NCBI GenBank assembly: GCA_934725535.1
Contig: CAKVBV010000014.1
Span: forward strand, 1-40,941
Direction of reading: 5' to 3'
Length of the DNA: 40,941 nt
From: an uncultured Bacteroidales bacterium
Lineage (GTDB): Bacteria > Bacteroidota > Bacteroidia > Bacteroidales > Paludibacteraceae
Below, one piece after another: positions 30,536 to 39,768 of the stretch (its first letter is position 1; every line of letters starts with the position of its first letter). The notes under the pieces are model-generated. The model was not told the origin of the DNA and ran no database searches. It saw nothing but the letters and a program-made list of their open reading frames with translations. A program made the position numbers and the translations under genes.

Positions 30536-30576
30536 ATATTTTAAGGATTGAGAGCGGAAGGGGAGTTTTTGGGGAG

Positions 30577-30620
30577 TGTATGGGTTGCATAAGGGTTGCG
30601 TATCCCTTGCGTATCCCTTG
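30577..30620. repeat. 11-bp period repeat, CGTATCCCTTG type
   Basis: Units TGTATGGGTTG, CATAAGGGTTG, CGTATCCCTTG and CGTATCCCTTG. Apart from this array and the 110-bp duplication, the ribH-lysC spacer (30339-30716) holds no recognisable gene or strong promoter. Confidence 0.75.
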
Positions 30621-30716
30621 CTGATGGGTAAGTACTTGAAACGACTTAATAAGAATTAAGAAACGAGGAAGATACGAGGGGCATTGAGAGACGAATAGAA
30701 TCGGAAACGAGGATAA

Positions 30717-32042
30717 ATGAAGGTCTATAAGTTTGGCGGAGCATCGGTGAAGGACGCAAACGGCGTACGGAACCTGCAACAAATCGTGGCTCAAGAGAGC
30801 GGCGACTTGGTGATTGTGGTATCCGCTATGGGCAAGACAACCAATGCGTTGGAAGCGATGCTGGCAGACCTTCTGGCGAATAAGGACGAGGAAGCACTCG
30901 AGAAATGGGAGGATATACTGAAGTTCCATTTCGGTATCATGGATGGGTTGGGCTTTTCCGATGAGTTGGGCAGTGAGGTGTGTGGAAAGTTGGGGGCATG
31001 GTGGCAACCGAGACAGTTGCGTGACGCAGGTGTGAAGCGCGTTTTCGGGAACCAGATTGGGGACGGAAGCGTGAACAGCAAGGTGGCGAATGTGTATGAA
31101 AGGGCATACGATGCGGTGGTGAGCATGGGGGAGCGTATGTCCACGACGATAGTGGCGGCGTACCTGCGGCAGTGCGGTATGGACGCGGTGCTGTGGGACA
31201 TGACGCGGCTGCTGCGGACAGACGAGACGTTCCGCGAGGCGGTAGTGGATATGGACGCGTCGGAGAAGTTGATTCACAAGGCGTGGGACAAGATTGAGGG
31301 GCGGAAGATTGTGGTGGCGCAAGGCTTTATCGGCGGCACGGAAAAGGGCGAACCGACCACCTTGGGACGCGAAGGCAGCGACTACTCGGCGGCAATCATC
31401 GGCAATATATTAGGTGCGGAGTCGGTAACAATCTGGAAAGATGTGCCCGGGATTCTGAACGCCGACCCGCGGTTGGTGAGCGAGACCACGAAGATTGACG
31501 AACTGAGTTACAACGACGCCGTGGAGTTGGCGTACAGCGGTGCGCAGGTGATACACCCGAAGACCATACGGCCGCTGGAGAACAAGCATATCCCGCTGTA
31601 TGTCAAGCCGTTTGGCAATGCGAAGGCGGCGGGGTCCATCATCAAAGATGAGGCGAAAGCCATCAGTGTGCCAGTGTATATCTGGCGCAAGAACCAAGTG
31701 CTGATAACCATGCGGGCAAAGGATTTCTCGTTTGTGTTGGAGGAGAGCCTAAGCCACATCTTTGCTATTATACACAGGTACCGGTTGCGGGTGTCGCTGA
31801 TACAGTCGAGCGCGGTGACGATTTCGGTGTGCGTGGACAACACGCGGTACGTGCAGGCGGCGATAGAGGCGTTGCAGGATGACTACAAGGTGAGTTGGAA
31901 CGAGGGGCTGAGCCTGCTGACCATACGCGGCACCACGCCCGAGATACTGCGGCGCGAGCAGGAGGGAAGGACGATTCTGCTGAGCCAGACCACCCGCAGA
32001 ACGGCGCGCTTCGTGATAAAAGAAACCAATTTAATACAATGA
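30717..32042 (+). CDS. lysC: Aspartate kinase (monofunctional)
   Basis: It phosphorylates L-aspartate, the first step toward lysine, threonine and methionine. The 441-residue chain has the kinase N-terminus MKVYKFGGASVKD, GREGSDYSAAIIGNILGAE (nucleotide/aspartate site), WKDVPGILNADPR, and ACT regulatory domains from ~320 (LITMRAKDFSFVLEESLSHIF and VSVCV region). The ACT part implies feedback control by an end product. Its stop overlaps the start of the YitT-type gene (ATGA), so it heads a compact plus-strand gene run. Confidence 0.93.
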   Translation: MKVYKFGGASVKDANGVRNLQQIVAQESGDLVIVVSAMGKTTNALEAMLADLLANKDEEALEKWEDILKFHFGIMDGLGFSDELGSEVCGKLGAWWQPRQLRDAGVKRVFGNQIGDGSVNSKVANVYERAYDAVVSMGERMSTTIVAAYLRQCGMDAVLWDMTRLLRTDETFREAVVDMDASEKLIHKAWDKIEGRKIVVAQGFIGGTEKGEPTTLGREGSDYSAAIIGNILGAESVTIWKDVPGILNADPRLVSETTKIDELSYNDAVELAYSGAQVIHPKTIRPLENKHIPLYVKPFGNAKAAGSIIKDEAKAISVPVYIWRKNQVLITMRAKDFSFVLEESLSHIFAIIHRYRLRVSLIQSSAVTISVCVDNTRYVQAAIEALQDDYKVSWNEGLSLLTIRGTTPEILRREQEGRTILLSQTTRRTARFVIKETNLIQ

Positions 32043-33145
32043 ATAACTACGTTAAACAGTACTTCACCGCCCGCTATTGGACGAATCTTCTGAAGGCCTT
32101 TGTGCAAGCATTAGGCACCAAAAAGTTCTGGAAAGAACTTGTGATGATGACCATCGGCATGCTCTTCGGGGCTGCCGCAGTGTATTATTTCTTGATGCCC
32201 AGCCACCTGATAGTGGGAACTATCTCGGGTCTGAGTATCGTGATAAACACCGTTTTGGGCGGTAACCCCGATACGTTCTCGTACTGGGTGATGGGTATCA
32301 ACGCGTTCCTGCTGCTGTTGGCATTCCTGCTGATTGGCAATGAGTTCGGCGCAAAAACAGTCTATACGGCAATGATTCTGGGTCCGTTGACGCAGTTGTG
32401 GGACAGGATTTACCCCTATACCAACTTCACGCACAAGGTGATTGAGAACCCTGACATATTGGCGCAGTTGCAGGCAGGGCAGACGGTGTTGGACGCCAAC
32501 GGCAACCCCTATCTGCTGAACCGCGCAGGGGAAGTGCTGGAACAGGTGAAAGACTCGGTGATGTCCGCAGGTATCGGTATGGGCGACGTGTGGTTCGACT
32601 TGATTTGCTTCGTGTTCATGCTGTCGGTATGCCAGGCGTTTGAGTTCCGCATCAACGCTTCGACGGGCGGTTTGGATATATTGGCAAAGATAATCAACAA
32701 ATACCTGCACTTTGATATAGGTATGTCGGTAACTATCGGCGGCGCGCTGATATGCAGTACCGCGTTCTTAATCAATGACTTCCGTATGGTGGTGATTGGC
32801 TTGATTGGCACGTGGATCAATGGTGTGGTAGTGGACTACTTCACGGCTTCGCTGAACAAACGCAAGCGCGTATGTATCATCTCCAAGGACTACGACAAGA
32901 TACGCCGCTATATCATCAACGACCTGCTGCGCGGGTGCTCGCTGTATAAGGTGTACGGCGGCTTTAGCAATGAGGAGCAGATAGAGATAGAGGCCCTGCT
33001 GACGCAGGACGAGTTCGCTGCCGTGATGGCATTTGTGCGCGACAACGACATCAAAGCGTTCATCACCGCAGGCAACTGCTCGGAGGTCTATGGCACGTGG
33101 ATCAAGCACCGCAAACGCCACGGACACTTGGAAATAGACGAATAA
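32039..33145 (+). CDS. YitT-family integral membrane protein
   Basis: ATG at 32039 overlaps the lysC stop and gives 368 residues starting MNNYVKQYFTARYW. The family has five to six membrane segments, here beginning at KELVMMTIGMLFGAAAVYYF and HLIVGTISGLSIVINTVLGG. A soluble C-terminal DUF2179 domain follows (~285-360, VCIISKDYDKIRRYIINDLL and RGCSLYKVYGGFSNEEQIEI). Function is unknown in any species known to me. An open frame extends upstream to 31895 but lies inside lysC. Confidence 0.9.
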   Translation: MNNYVKQYFTARYWTNLLKAFVQALGTKKFWKELVMMTIGMLFGAAAVYYFLMPSHLIVGTISGLSIVINTVLGGNPDTFSYWVMGINAFLLLLAFLLIGNEFGAKTVYTAMILGPLTQLWDRIYPYTNFTHKVIENPDILAQLQAGQTVLDANGNPYLLNRAGEVLEQVKDSVMSAGIGMGDVWFDLICFVFMLSVCQAFEFRINASTGGLDILAKIINKYLHFDIGMSVTIGGALICSTAFLINDFRMVVIGLIGTWINGVVVDYFTASLNKRKRVCIISKDYDKIRRYIINDLLRGCSLYKVYGGFSNEEQIEIEALLTQDEFAAVMAFVRDNDIKAFITAGNCSEVYGTWIKHRKRHGHLEIDE

Positions 33146-33165
33146 AACTAATAGAAAGGAATATA

Positions 33166-34071
33166 ATGATGAAACCAACGTTGTTTATTTTGGCTGCCGG
33201 TATGGGCAGTCGTTACGGCGGACTGAAACAGATAGACGGTCTGGGTCCGAATGGAGAGACGATAATGGACTATAGCGTGTTTGACGCGCTGCGGGCAGGC
33301 TTTGGCAAAGTTGTTTTTGTCATTCGTAAGGATTTTGAGGAGGACTTCCGCAGGGTGGTGCTCAGCAAGTACGAGAACCATGTGCCGTGCCACGTGTGCT
33401 ACCAGTCGCTGGACAAGGTGCCCGAGGGCTATACCTACAACCCCGAGCGCACCAAGCCGTGGGGAACCAACCACGCAGTGCTGATGGGCAAAGACCTTAT
33501 CAAAGAGCCGTTTATGGTGATTAACGCCGATGACTTCTATGGTAAGGAGAGTTTCGAGGTGATGGCTAAGTTCCTGCGCGATGCGGACGGCAAGCAGGGC
33601 GAATACTGCATGGCGGGCTATCGCGTGGGCAACACGCTGAGCGAGCACGGCAGTGTGAGCCGCGGTGTGTGTGCCACGGACAAATACGGATTCCTGACCG
33701 ACGTGGTGGAGCGCACCTCCATAGAGTCGAAAGGCGGGCATATCTGCTATGTCGATGAGGACGGCAAGGACGTGGAGATACCGTTCAATACGCCCGTGAG
33801 CATGAATATGTGGGGTTTCACGCCGGAGTATTTCGAGTACACGGAGGAGGCATTCAAGCAGTTCTTGAAAGAGTACGGGCAGGAACTGAAGAAAGAGTTC
33901 TATATCCCGACGCTCGTCAATGACCTCATCAAGGCGGGTAAGGTGACATGCCAGGTGCTGGACACGCCTGCCAAGTGGTTCGGCGTGACCTACGCAGAGG
34001 ACCGTCAGATGGTGGTGGATAAGATTCAAGCCCTTGTGAATGAGGGCGTTTACCCGAATAAATTGTTCTGA
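33166..34071 (+). CDS. Sugar-phosphate nucleotidyltransferase family protein
   Basis: The 301-residue protein has the nucleotidyltransferase N-terminus PTLFILAAGMGSRYGGLKQI (a variant of the GxGxR/K signature), then PWGTNHAVLMGKD and FMVINADDFYGKE with metal-binding Asp residues. ATG at 33166 follows an AGAAAGGAA ribosome site; a second ATG at 33169 is equivalent. The sugar and nucleotide specificity cannot be read from the sequence. It is followed at 2 bp by galE and then manA, so a role in nucleotide-sugar supply for surface glycans is inferred. Confidence 0.87.
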   Translation: MMKPTLFILAAGMGSRYGGLKQIDGLGPNGETIMDYSVFDALRAGFGKVVFVIRKDFEEDFRRVVLSKYENHVPCHVCYQSLDKVPEGYTYNPERTKPWGTNHAVLMGKDLIKEPFMVINADDFYGKESFEVMAKFLRDADGKQGEYCMAGYRVGNTLSEHGSVSRGVCATDKYGFLTDVVERTSIESKGGHICYVDEDGKDVEIPFNTPVSMNMWGFTPEYFEYTEEAFKQFLKEYGQELKKEFYIPTLVNDLIKAGKVTCQVLDTPAKWFGVTYAEDRQMVVDKIQALVNEGVYPNKLF

Positions 34072-34073
34072 TT

Positions 34074-35102
34074 ATGGCACGGATATTGGTTACCGGCGGT
34101 ACCGGATATATCGGTTCGCACACGGTAGTGGAACTGATGCAACAGGGCTATGATGTGGTCATTGTGGACAACCTGAGCAACTCCAACGAGGGCGTGCTGG
34201 ACGGCATCACGGCTATCGTAAGACGCCGCCCCGAGTTCGAGAAAGTGGACTGCAATGACAAGGCTGCAATGGATGGCGTGTTTGCCAAATATCCCGACAT
34301 TGTGGCGACAATCCATTTTGCGGCCAGCAAGGCAGTGGGCGAGTCGGTGGAGAAACCGCTGATGTACTACCGCAACAATATCGGGTCGTTGCTGACGCTG
34401 CTTGAGTTGATGAAGGCGCATGGTGTGCAGAATATCGTGTTCTCCAGTTCGTGCACGGTGTACGGGCAACCTACACCTGACCATTTGCCTGTGGACGAGA
34501 CCGCGCCTATCCAGCCTGCGTTGTCGCCGTATGGCAACACCAAGCAGATAAACGAAGAGATTATTCGTGACGAGGCGCATGCCGACAAGAATTTGCATGC
34601 TATTCTGTTGCGCTACTTCAACCCGATAGGAGCGCACCCGTCGGCACTGATAGGTGAGTTGCCTAATGGCGTTCCTAACAACTTGTTGCCCTATATCACA
34701 CAGACGGCAGCGGGCTTGCGCAAAGAACTGAAAGTATTCGGCGATGACTACAATACGCCCGACGGCTCGTGTATCCGCGACTATATCTACGTGGTGGACC
34801 TCGCGAAGGCGCATGTGAAGGCGGTAGAGCGTATGCTGCAAGGCAAGGCTTCGGAGCAGGTAGAGGTATTCAATCTCGGCACAGGACGCGGATTGAGCGT
34901 ACTGGAGATTGTCAAGACATTCATACAGGTGACGGGCGTGAAGATTCCGTATCAGATTGTCGGTCGCCGCGAAGGAGACATCGAACAGGTATGGGCGAAC
35001 CCCGAAAAAGCCAATAAGGTGCTGGGTTGGAAAGCCGAGACGCCTGTGGGCGATGTGCTGCTGAGTGCGTGGAACTGGGAGAAAAAACTGAGGTCGCTAT
35101 GA
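34074..35102 (+). CDS. galE: UDP-glucose 4-epimerase
   Basis: It interconverts UDP-glucose and UDP-galactose. The 342-residue short-chain dehydrogenase fold shows the NAD site VTGGTGYIGSHTV, DNLSNS, the SSSCTVYG segment (Ser124-126), catalytic Tyr153 and Lys157 in YGNTK, RYFNPIGAHPS and the C-terminal GDIEQVWANPEKA. It overlaps the manA start by an ATGA junction. Confidence 0.96.
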   Translation: MARILVTGGTGYIGSHTVVELMQQGYDVVIVDNLSNSNEGVLDGITAIVRRRPEFEKVDCNDKAAMDGVFAKYPDIVATIHFAASKAVGESVEKPLMYYRNNIGSLLTLLELMKAHGVQNIVFSSSCTVYGQPTPDHLPVDETAPIQPALSPYGNTKQINEEIIRDEAHADKNLHAILLRYFNPIGAHPSALIGELPNGVPNNLLPYITQTAAGLRKELKVFGDDYNTPDGSCIRDYIYVVDLAKAHVKAVERMLQGKASEQVEVFNLGTGRGLSVLEIVKTFIQVTGVKIPYQIVGRREGDIEQVWANPEKANKVLGWKAETPVGDVLLSAWNWEKKLRSL

Positions 35103-36034
35103 CATTGTACCCGCTAAAGTTCAAGCCGCAGTTGCTGCCCAAAGTGTGGGGCAGTGAGTCGTGGGAGGTGTCTTGCTACGGCGAGCATGTCTCCGAGGTC
35201 GAAAACGGTCAGTTGGCAGGCGATAGTCTGCAGGATTTGTTGGAGACTTATATGGCTGATTTGGTGGGTGATAGTGTATATGAGATATACGGCAGCCGTT
35301 TTCCGCTGTTGGCGAAGTTCATTGACGCGCAGGACGACTTGAGCGTGCAGGTACACCCCGATGACGAGACGGCTTACGACCGCCATCGCGAGTTGGGCAA
35401 GACAGAGATGTGGTATGTGGTGGATGCCGAAGAGGGAGGCTCACTGACGTTGGGTTTCTCGCGCGAAACGGATATGGACGAACTGCAGGAGGCGTTGGAG
35501 CAACATCGTGTGATGGATTTGCTGCAGCGTGTGCCAGTGAAGAGGGGGAATGTGATATTCCTGCCTGCAGGTACGGTGCATGCCATCAATCGCGGCGTGA
35601 AAGTGGCTGAGATACAGGAGTCCAGCGACATCACATACCGTATATATGACTACGAGCGTCCCGGATTGGACGGCAGGTTGCGCCCGTTGCACATCGAGGA
35701 GGCGATTGAGGTGATTGACTACACGGTGTGCGAACAGCCAAAAGTGCAGTATGAGCCTTCGGAGTTGGGTGCAGTAAACCTAATCAAAGACCCGCACTTT
35801 ACGACTAACTTGCTGTGCTTCAATCGGGTAATTGAGCGCGACTATGCACCGTTGGACAGTTTCGTTATCTATATGTGTGTGGATGGCGAGGCTACTATCG
35901 AGGCAGCAGAGTGCGATGAACCGCCTCTGCATATCCGCAAAGGAGAGTCTGTTCTCGTTCCTGCGTGCTTGAATGATATCCGTTTAACCCCGATAAGCCC
36001 TACCAAGTTCTTGGAGATATACGTAGGAGCATAA
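35099..36034 (+). CDS. manA: Mannose-6-phosphate isomerase, type I-like
   Basis: It interconverts mannose 6-phosphate and fructose 6-phosphate. The 311-residue cupin protein carries the zinc-site motifs QVHPDDETA and the downstream GKTEMWYVVDAE, then PAGTVHAI and the conserved EIQESSDITYRIYDY. The start ATG at 35099 overlaps the galE stop. With galE and the nucleotidyltransferase it forms a sugar-activation set feeding GDP-mannose or related donors. Confidence 0.92.
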   Translation: MTLYPLKFKPQLLPKVWGSESWEVSCYGEHVSEVENGQLAGDSLQDLLETYMADLVGDSVYEIYGSRFPLLAKFIDAQDDLSVQVHPDDETAYDRHRELGKTEMWYVVDAEEGGSLTLGFSRETDMDELQEALEQHRVMDLLQRVPVKRGNVIFLPAGTVHAINRGVKVAEIQESSDITYRIYDYERPGLDGRLRPLHIEEAIEVIDYTVCEQPKVQYEPSELGAVNLIKDPHFTTNLLCFNRVIERDYAPLDSFVIYMCVDGEATIEAAECDEPPLHIRKGESVLVPACLNDIRLTPISPTKFLEIYVGA

Positions 36035-36047
36035 TTGCAGACGATAT

Positions 36048-38315
36048 ATGGCAAGGTGCAATGTACAATCGGTCATTGTGAATCGCAGTGTTCGTATCCT
36101 CAAGGGTAGGGTGCGGACGCTCGTTTTGTTGGTGGTTGGTTATATGTTGGTTAGTCTTTGCTCTTGTTCGCGTCTGGAGATGGATGGCAAACACAACCAG
36201 CGTGTCCTCGTGAAACAACAGCAACGCGCTATGGAAAAGACGCAAGAGGTCATCACCGCTATCCAAACCAACAATATCAACGCCCTGCATACGCTGTCTG
36301 AGCGCGATGACAATATCATGTTCTTCGTTTACAGGGGCAATGATGTAATCTATTGGTCGGATGCGTGGCTCAACTCTTCGGGACTGCCCTTCAAGCGCGT
36401 CTATGACCAATGGGTCTTCAAGCAGTGGAACAACGCCTATGGCATCTGCCGCCGCACGAAATATGACGACTATTTCGTGTTGGTCATTATCCCACTGAAG
36501 TACGACTATGCCATCACCAGCGAGCAACTGCAAAACAACTTTTTGGAGCCTTTCCGTGGCAACGACAACTGGACGCTGACTACTCACCAGGGCGACCGCG
36601 ACCACTACTATCCGGTGTATTCCGACGACGGTTCGTTCCTCTTCTCTATCTGCGATATACCTGACAATGCGCCACATTCCATCAGTTCCTTTGCGGATCG
36701 CAGTTTCTCCTATCAATCCATTTTTACTTCCGCGCGCGAGGACAACACGTTGAACCTCAAACTGCAAATCTACTACTTCCTGACCATTGTACTCTTTGTC
36801 ATTTTAGCGGCGGTTGCCATCTATTGGCTGGTGCGCTATCGGGGTTTCCGCAATATGCGCTTGGGTGGCAAATTCCAATTGGTGTTGGTGTCGTTGCTGT
36901 CGGTGGTCTTTATCTCTAACTTCATTCTCTCGGTTGTTTATATCCGCAAGATGTTTGTCACTCGGCAGGAGTATAGTCTCGAAAAAAAAGCCCAATACGT
37001 GCAGAATGCCCTGCAAAACCTCTATTTCTGGGATTTGGAGTTGTTGCCTGCCAATACCCCTTCGCTCAATGTGGACCTGCGTGACCTATGCTATGCCTAT
37101 GAAACCGATATTCACGTCTATGACATGGACGGCATGCTGATAGGCAGTTCGTCGCCGCAACTCTTCGACCAAGGCATCCTCTCGCGTTATATCTCGCCTG
37201 AACCATTCTTCGGCAACTCCACCCGCGTGCAATCCGAGCATATAGGCGATGTCCGTTACCTGACCGCCTACACCGAGTTCTACAACGGAGGTTATGTGCA
37301 GATAGGTTATATCGCGTTGCCTTATTTCATTTCGCAAGACCAGGTGGATGCCAATGTGGACAACTATGTGGTATGGTTGCTGCCGCTCTATCTGGTCTTG
37401 CTGCTCCTTACTATATTGGTGATTTGGATAATAGCGCGTATCATTTCCACTTCGCTTTCCGCTATCAGCAAAAACCTGCAGAGTTATCGTTTGGGGGAGA
37501 AAGGCACGCATATCGACTATTTCTTCAACGACGAAGTAGGGGACCTGGTGCACCATTACAATGATATGATGGATGCTCTTGCCGAGTCTTCCGAGCGTCT
37601 TGCCCGTACCGAGCGCGAAGCCGCATGGAGGACCATGGCAAGGCAAGTGGCACACGAGATAAACAACAGTCTGACCCCTATGAAACTGACTTTGCAACAG
37701 ATGCAACGCCTCAAAGGCACCGACCGCTTCGACCAATACTTCGACCGCTCCACTCGTGTGCTCATCGACCAGACCGACAACCTCAGCAACATCGCCTCAT
37801 CGTTCTCTTCGTTTGCCAAAATGCCCGAAGTCAAGCCCACAGAAGTGGACATCGCACAGAAGTTGTCCTCGTGTATCGCATTGCTTAGCAGCAACTTGGA
37901 CAATATCCCGTTGCGCTATATCGGTCCGAACAGTGGTGTCTTTGTCGTAGCCGATGCCGACCAAATCACGCAGGTTTTCACCAACATCATCCGCAATGCC
38001 ACCCAAGCTATGGCGGGACGTGAGAACAGCGATGTTATCATTATTCTCAAGGAGTTGCCTGTCGAGCAGCAAACCGCCAAAGGGTTGGATCATGACAGCC
38101 GTTGGGTGGAAATATCTTTCTCCGACAATGGTCCCGGCATTGCTCCCGAAGTGCGCGACAAGGTCTTTGTGCCCAATTTCACCACCAAATCGACGGGCAT
38201 GGGACTCGGACTTGCCATCTCCAAGAACATCGTGGAAGGCAGTGGCGGAAAAATATGTTTTCAAACATCTGAAAAAGGCACGACTTTCTTTGTATATCTC
38301 AGAAAAAAAGTGTAA
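36048..38315 (+). CDS. Two-pass sensor histidine kinase (NtrY-like)
   Basis: The 755-residue membrane kinase has an N-terminal hydrophobic segment (~23-40), an extracytoplasmic sensor region, paired membrane segments near ~245-300, a second periplasmic region, and a membrane segment (~445-470) followed by a HAMP-like linker. The H-box is RQVAHEINNSLTPMKLTLQQ with phospho-accepting His536. The HATPase has NIIRNATQAM (N), DNGPGI (G1), FTTK (F) and GMGLGLAISK (G2). The Asn after His-Glu-Ile replaces the common Lys. No response regulator is adjacent. The gdhA promoter overlaps its 3' end. The first ATG, 14 bp after manA, is used. Confidence 0.92.
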   Translation: MARCNVQSVIVNRSVRILKGRVRTLVLLVVGYMLVSLCSCSRLEMDGKHNQRVLVKQQQRAMEKTQEVITAIQTNNINALHTLSERDDNIMFFVYRGNDVIYWSDAWLNSSGLPFKRVYDQWVFKQWNNAYGICRRTKYDDYFVLVIIPLKYDYAITSEQLQNNFLEPFRGNDNWTLTTHQGDRDHYYPVYSDDGSFLFSICDIPDNAPHSISSFADRSFSYQSIFTSAREDNTLNLKLQIYYFLTIVLFVILAAVAIYWLVRYRGFRNMRLGGKFQLVLVSLLSVVFISNFILSVVYIRKMFVTRQEYSLEKKAQYVQNALQNLYFWDLELLPANTPSLNVDLRDLCYAYETDIHVYDMDGMLIGSSSPQLFDQGILSRYISPEPFFGNSTRVQSEHIGDVRYLTAYTEFYNGGYVQIGYIALPYFISQDQVDANVDNYVVWLLPLYLVLLLLTILVIWIIARIISTSLSAISKNLQSYRLGEKGTHIDYFFNDEVGDLVHHYNDMMDALAESSERLARTEREAAWRTMARQVAHEINNSLTPMKLTLQQMQRLKGTDRFDQYFDRSTRVLIDQTDNLSNIASSFSSFAKMPEVKPTEVDIAQKLSSCIALLSSNLDNIPLRYIGPNSGVFVVADADQITQVFTNIIRNATQAMAGRENSDVIIILKELPVEQQTAKGLDHDSRWVEISFSDNGPGIAPEVRDKVFVPNFTTKSTGMGLGLAISKNIVEGSGGKICFQTSEKGTTFFVYLRKKV

Positions 38316-38320
38316 TTTTG
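38289..38320 (+). promoter_or_regulatory. Promoter of gdhA
   Basis: TTTG (38289-38292), 20 bp, TAATTTTG (38313-38320). The -33 lies in the last codons of the histidine kinase gene and the -7 overlaps its stop codon. The leader to gdhA is about 73 nt. Confidence 0.65.
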
Positions 38321-38399
38321 CCGCCTGTTAGCGGATAGCAAAGTGTAAGCAAATTTGACTAACAACCGTATTAACCAAATACATTTAATTATTTAAACC

Positions 38400-39746
38400 A
38401 TGAAGGTAGAAACAATTATGCAGCAACTTGCTGCGAAGCACCCGGGCGAAGCAGAATACCTGCAGGCAGTCCAGGAGGTACTCGAGTCCATCGAGCCAGT
38501 GTACAACCAGCATCCTGAGTTTGAGAAAGCCAAAATCGTAGAGCGTATGGTAGAGCCGGATCGTATCTTCACGTTCCGTGTTACTTGGGTGGACGACAAA
38601 GGCGAAGTACAGACCAACCTCGGCTATCGTGTACAGTTCAACTCGGCTATCGGTCCCTACAAAGGCGGACTCCGTTTCCACAAGGCTGTTACCCCGAGCA
38701 TGCTGAAGTTCCTCGGCTTTGAGCAGACATTCAAAAACGCCCTCACTACGCTGCCTATGGGCGGTGCCAAGGGCGGTTCCGACTTTGACCCCGTTGGCAA
38801 ATCCGACGCTGAAATCATGCGCTTCTGCCAGGCATTTATGCTGGAGTTGTGGCGTTGCATCGGTCCCGACCAGGATATTCCTGCAGGTGACGTAGGCGTA
38901 GGCGGTCGTGAAATCGGTTTCCTCAACGGTATGTATCAGAAGTTGGCTCGCCAATACCACACAGGTGTCCTCACCGGCAAGGGTATGACGTGGGGTGGTT
39001 CTATCCTTCGTCCCGAGGCTACCGGTTTCGGTGCTCTCTATTTCACACAGCACGTGCTCCACACCGCAGGTCACGACATCAAGGGCAAGACTGTGGCTCT
39101 CTCGGGCTTCGGCAACGTGGCATGGGGTGCTGCTATCAAGGCTAAGGAGTTGGGTGCCAAGGTGGTTGCTATCTCGGGTCCGGACGGCGTTTGCGCTATC
39201 CCTGAGGGTATCACCGACGAGATGATTGACTACATGCTCGTGATGCGTGCTTCCAACCGCAACAAGGTGCAGGATATGGCTGACAAGTTCCCCGCACAGG
39301 CTCATTTCACCGCAGGCAAGAAGGCTTGGTCGGTTAAGTGCGACATCGCTCTGCCTTGCGCTTTCCAGAACGAACTCAGCGAAGACGACGCCAAAGAGTT
39401 GGTGGCTAACGGCACATGGTGCTGCTGCGAGGTAAGCAACATGGGTTGCCAACCCGGTGCTATCCACTTCTTCCAGGCTCAACCGGGCTTCCTGTTTGCT
39501 CCGGGCAAGGCAGTGAACGCAGGTGGTGTGGCTACTTCGGGTCTCGAGATGACGCAGAACGCCGAGCACCTCAGTTGGACAGCCAAGGAGGTTGACGAGC
39601 GTCTCCACCACATCATGCAGTCTATCCACGAGCAGTGCGTTAAGTTCGGCACGCAACCCGACGGCAAGATTGACTATGTCAAGGGTGCTAACATCGCCGG
39701 CTTCATGAAGGTGGCTCAGGCTATGCTGGAGCAAGGGACTATCTAA
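38400..39746 (+). CDS. gdhA: Glutamate dehydrogenase (NADP-type, hexameric)
   Basis: It catalyses reductive amination of 2-oxoglutarate to glutamate, or the reverse. The 448-residue length and motifs are typical: GPYKGGLRFHKAV, LPMGGAKGGSDFDP with catalytic Lys124, DIPAGDVGVGGREI, and the Rossmann GFGNVAWGAA. Cofactor preference is by family resemblance to the NADP-specific class. It has its own promoter and is followed by kbl after 22 bp, so amino-acid metabolism genes are probably co-transcribed. Confidence 0.96.
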   Translation: MKVETIMQQLAAKHPGEAEYLQAVQEVLESIEPVYNQHPEFEKAKIVERMVEPDRIFTFRVTWVDDKGEVQTNLGYRVQFNSAIGPYKGGLRFHKAVTPSMLKFLGFEQTFKNALTTLPMGGAKGGSDFDPVGKSDAEIMRFCQAFMLELWRCIGPDQDIPAGDVGVGGREIGFLNGMYQKLARQYHTGVLTGKGMTWGGSILRPEATGFGALYFTQHVLHTAGHDIKGKTVALSGFGNVAWGAAIKAKELGAKVVAISGPDGVCAIPEGITDEMIDYMLVMRASNRNKVQDMADKFPAQAHFTAGKKAWSVKCDIALPCAFQNELSEDDAKELVANGTWCCCEVSNMGCQPGAIHFFQAQPGFLFAPGKAVNAGGVATSGLEMTQNAEHLSWTAKEVDERLHHIMQSIHEQCVKFGTQPDGKIDYVKGANIAGFMKVAQAMLEQGTI

Positions 39747-39768
39747 TCGTATCTATAATATATAAGGT

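Noticed and set aside
33148..34029. 293-codon minus-strand ORF opposite the nucleotidyltransferase
   Set aside because: No domain recognised; the plus-strand frame carries the nucleotidyltransferase signature and fits the operon spacing.
38385..39734. 449-codon minus-strand ORF over gdhA
   Set aside because: gdhA has complete family motifs on the plus strand; the antisense frame is His/Leu/Val-rich shadow sequence.
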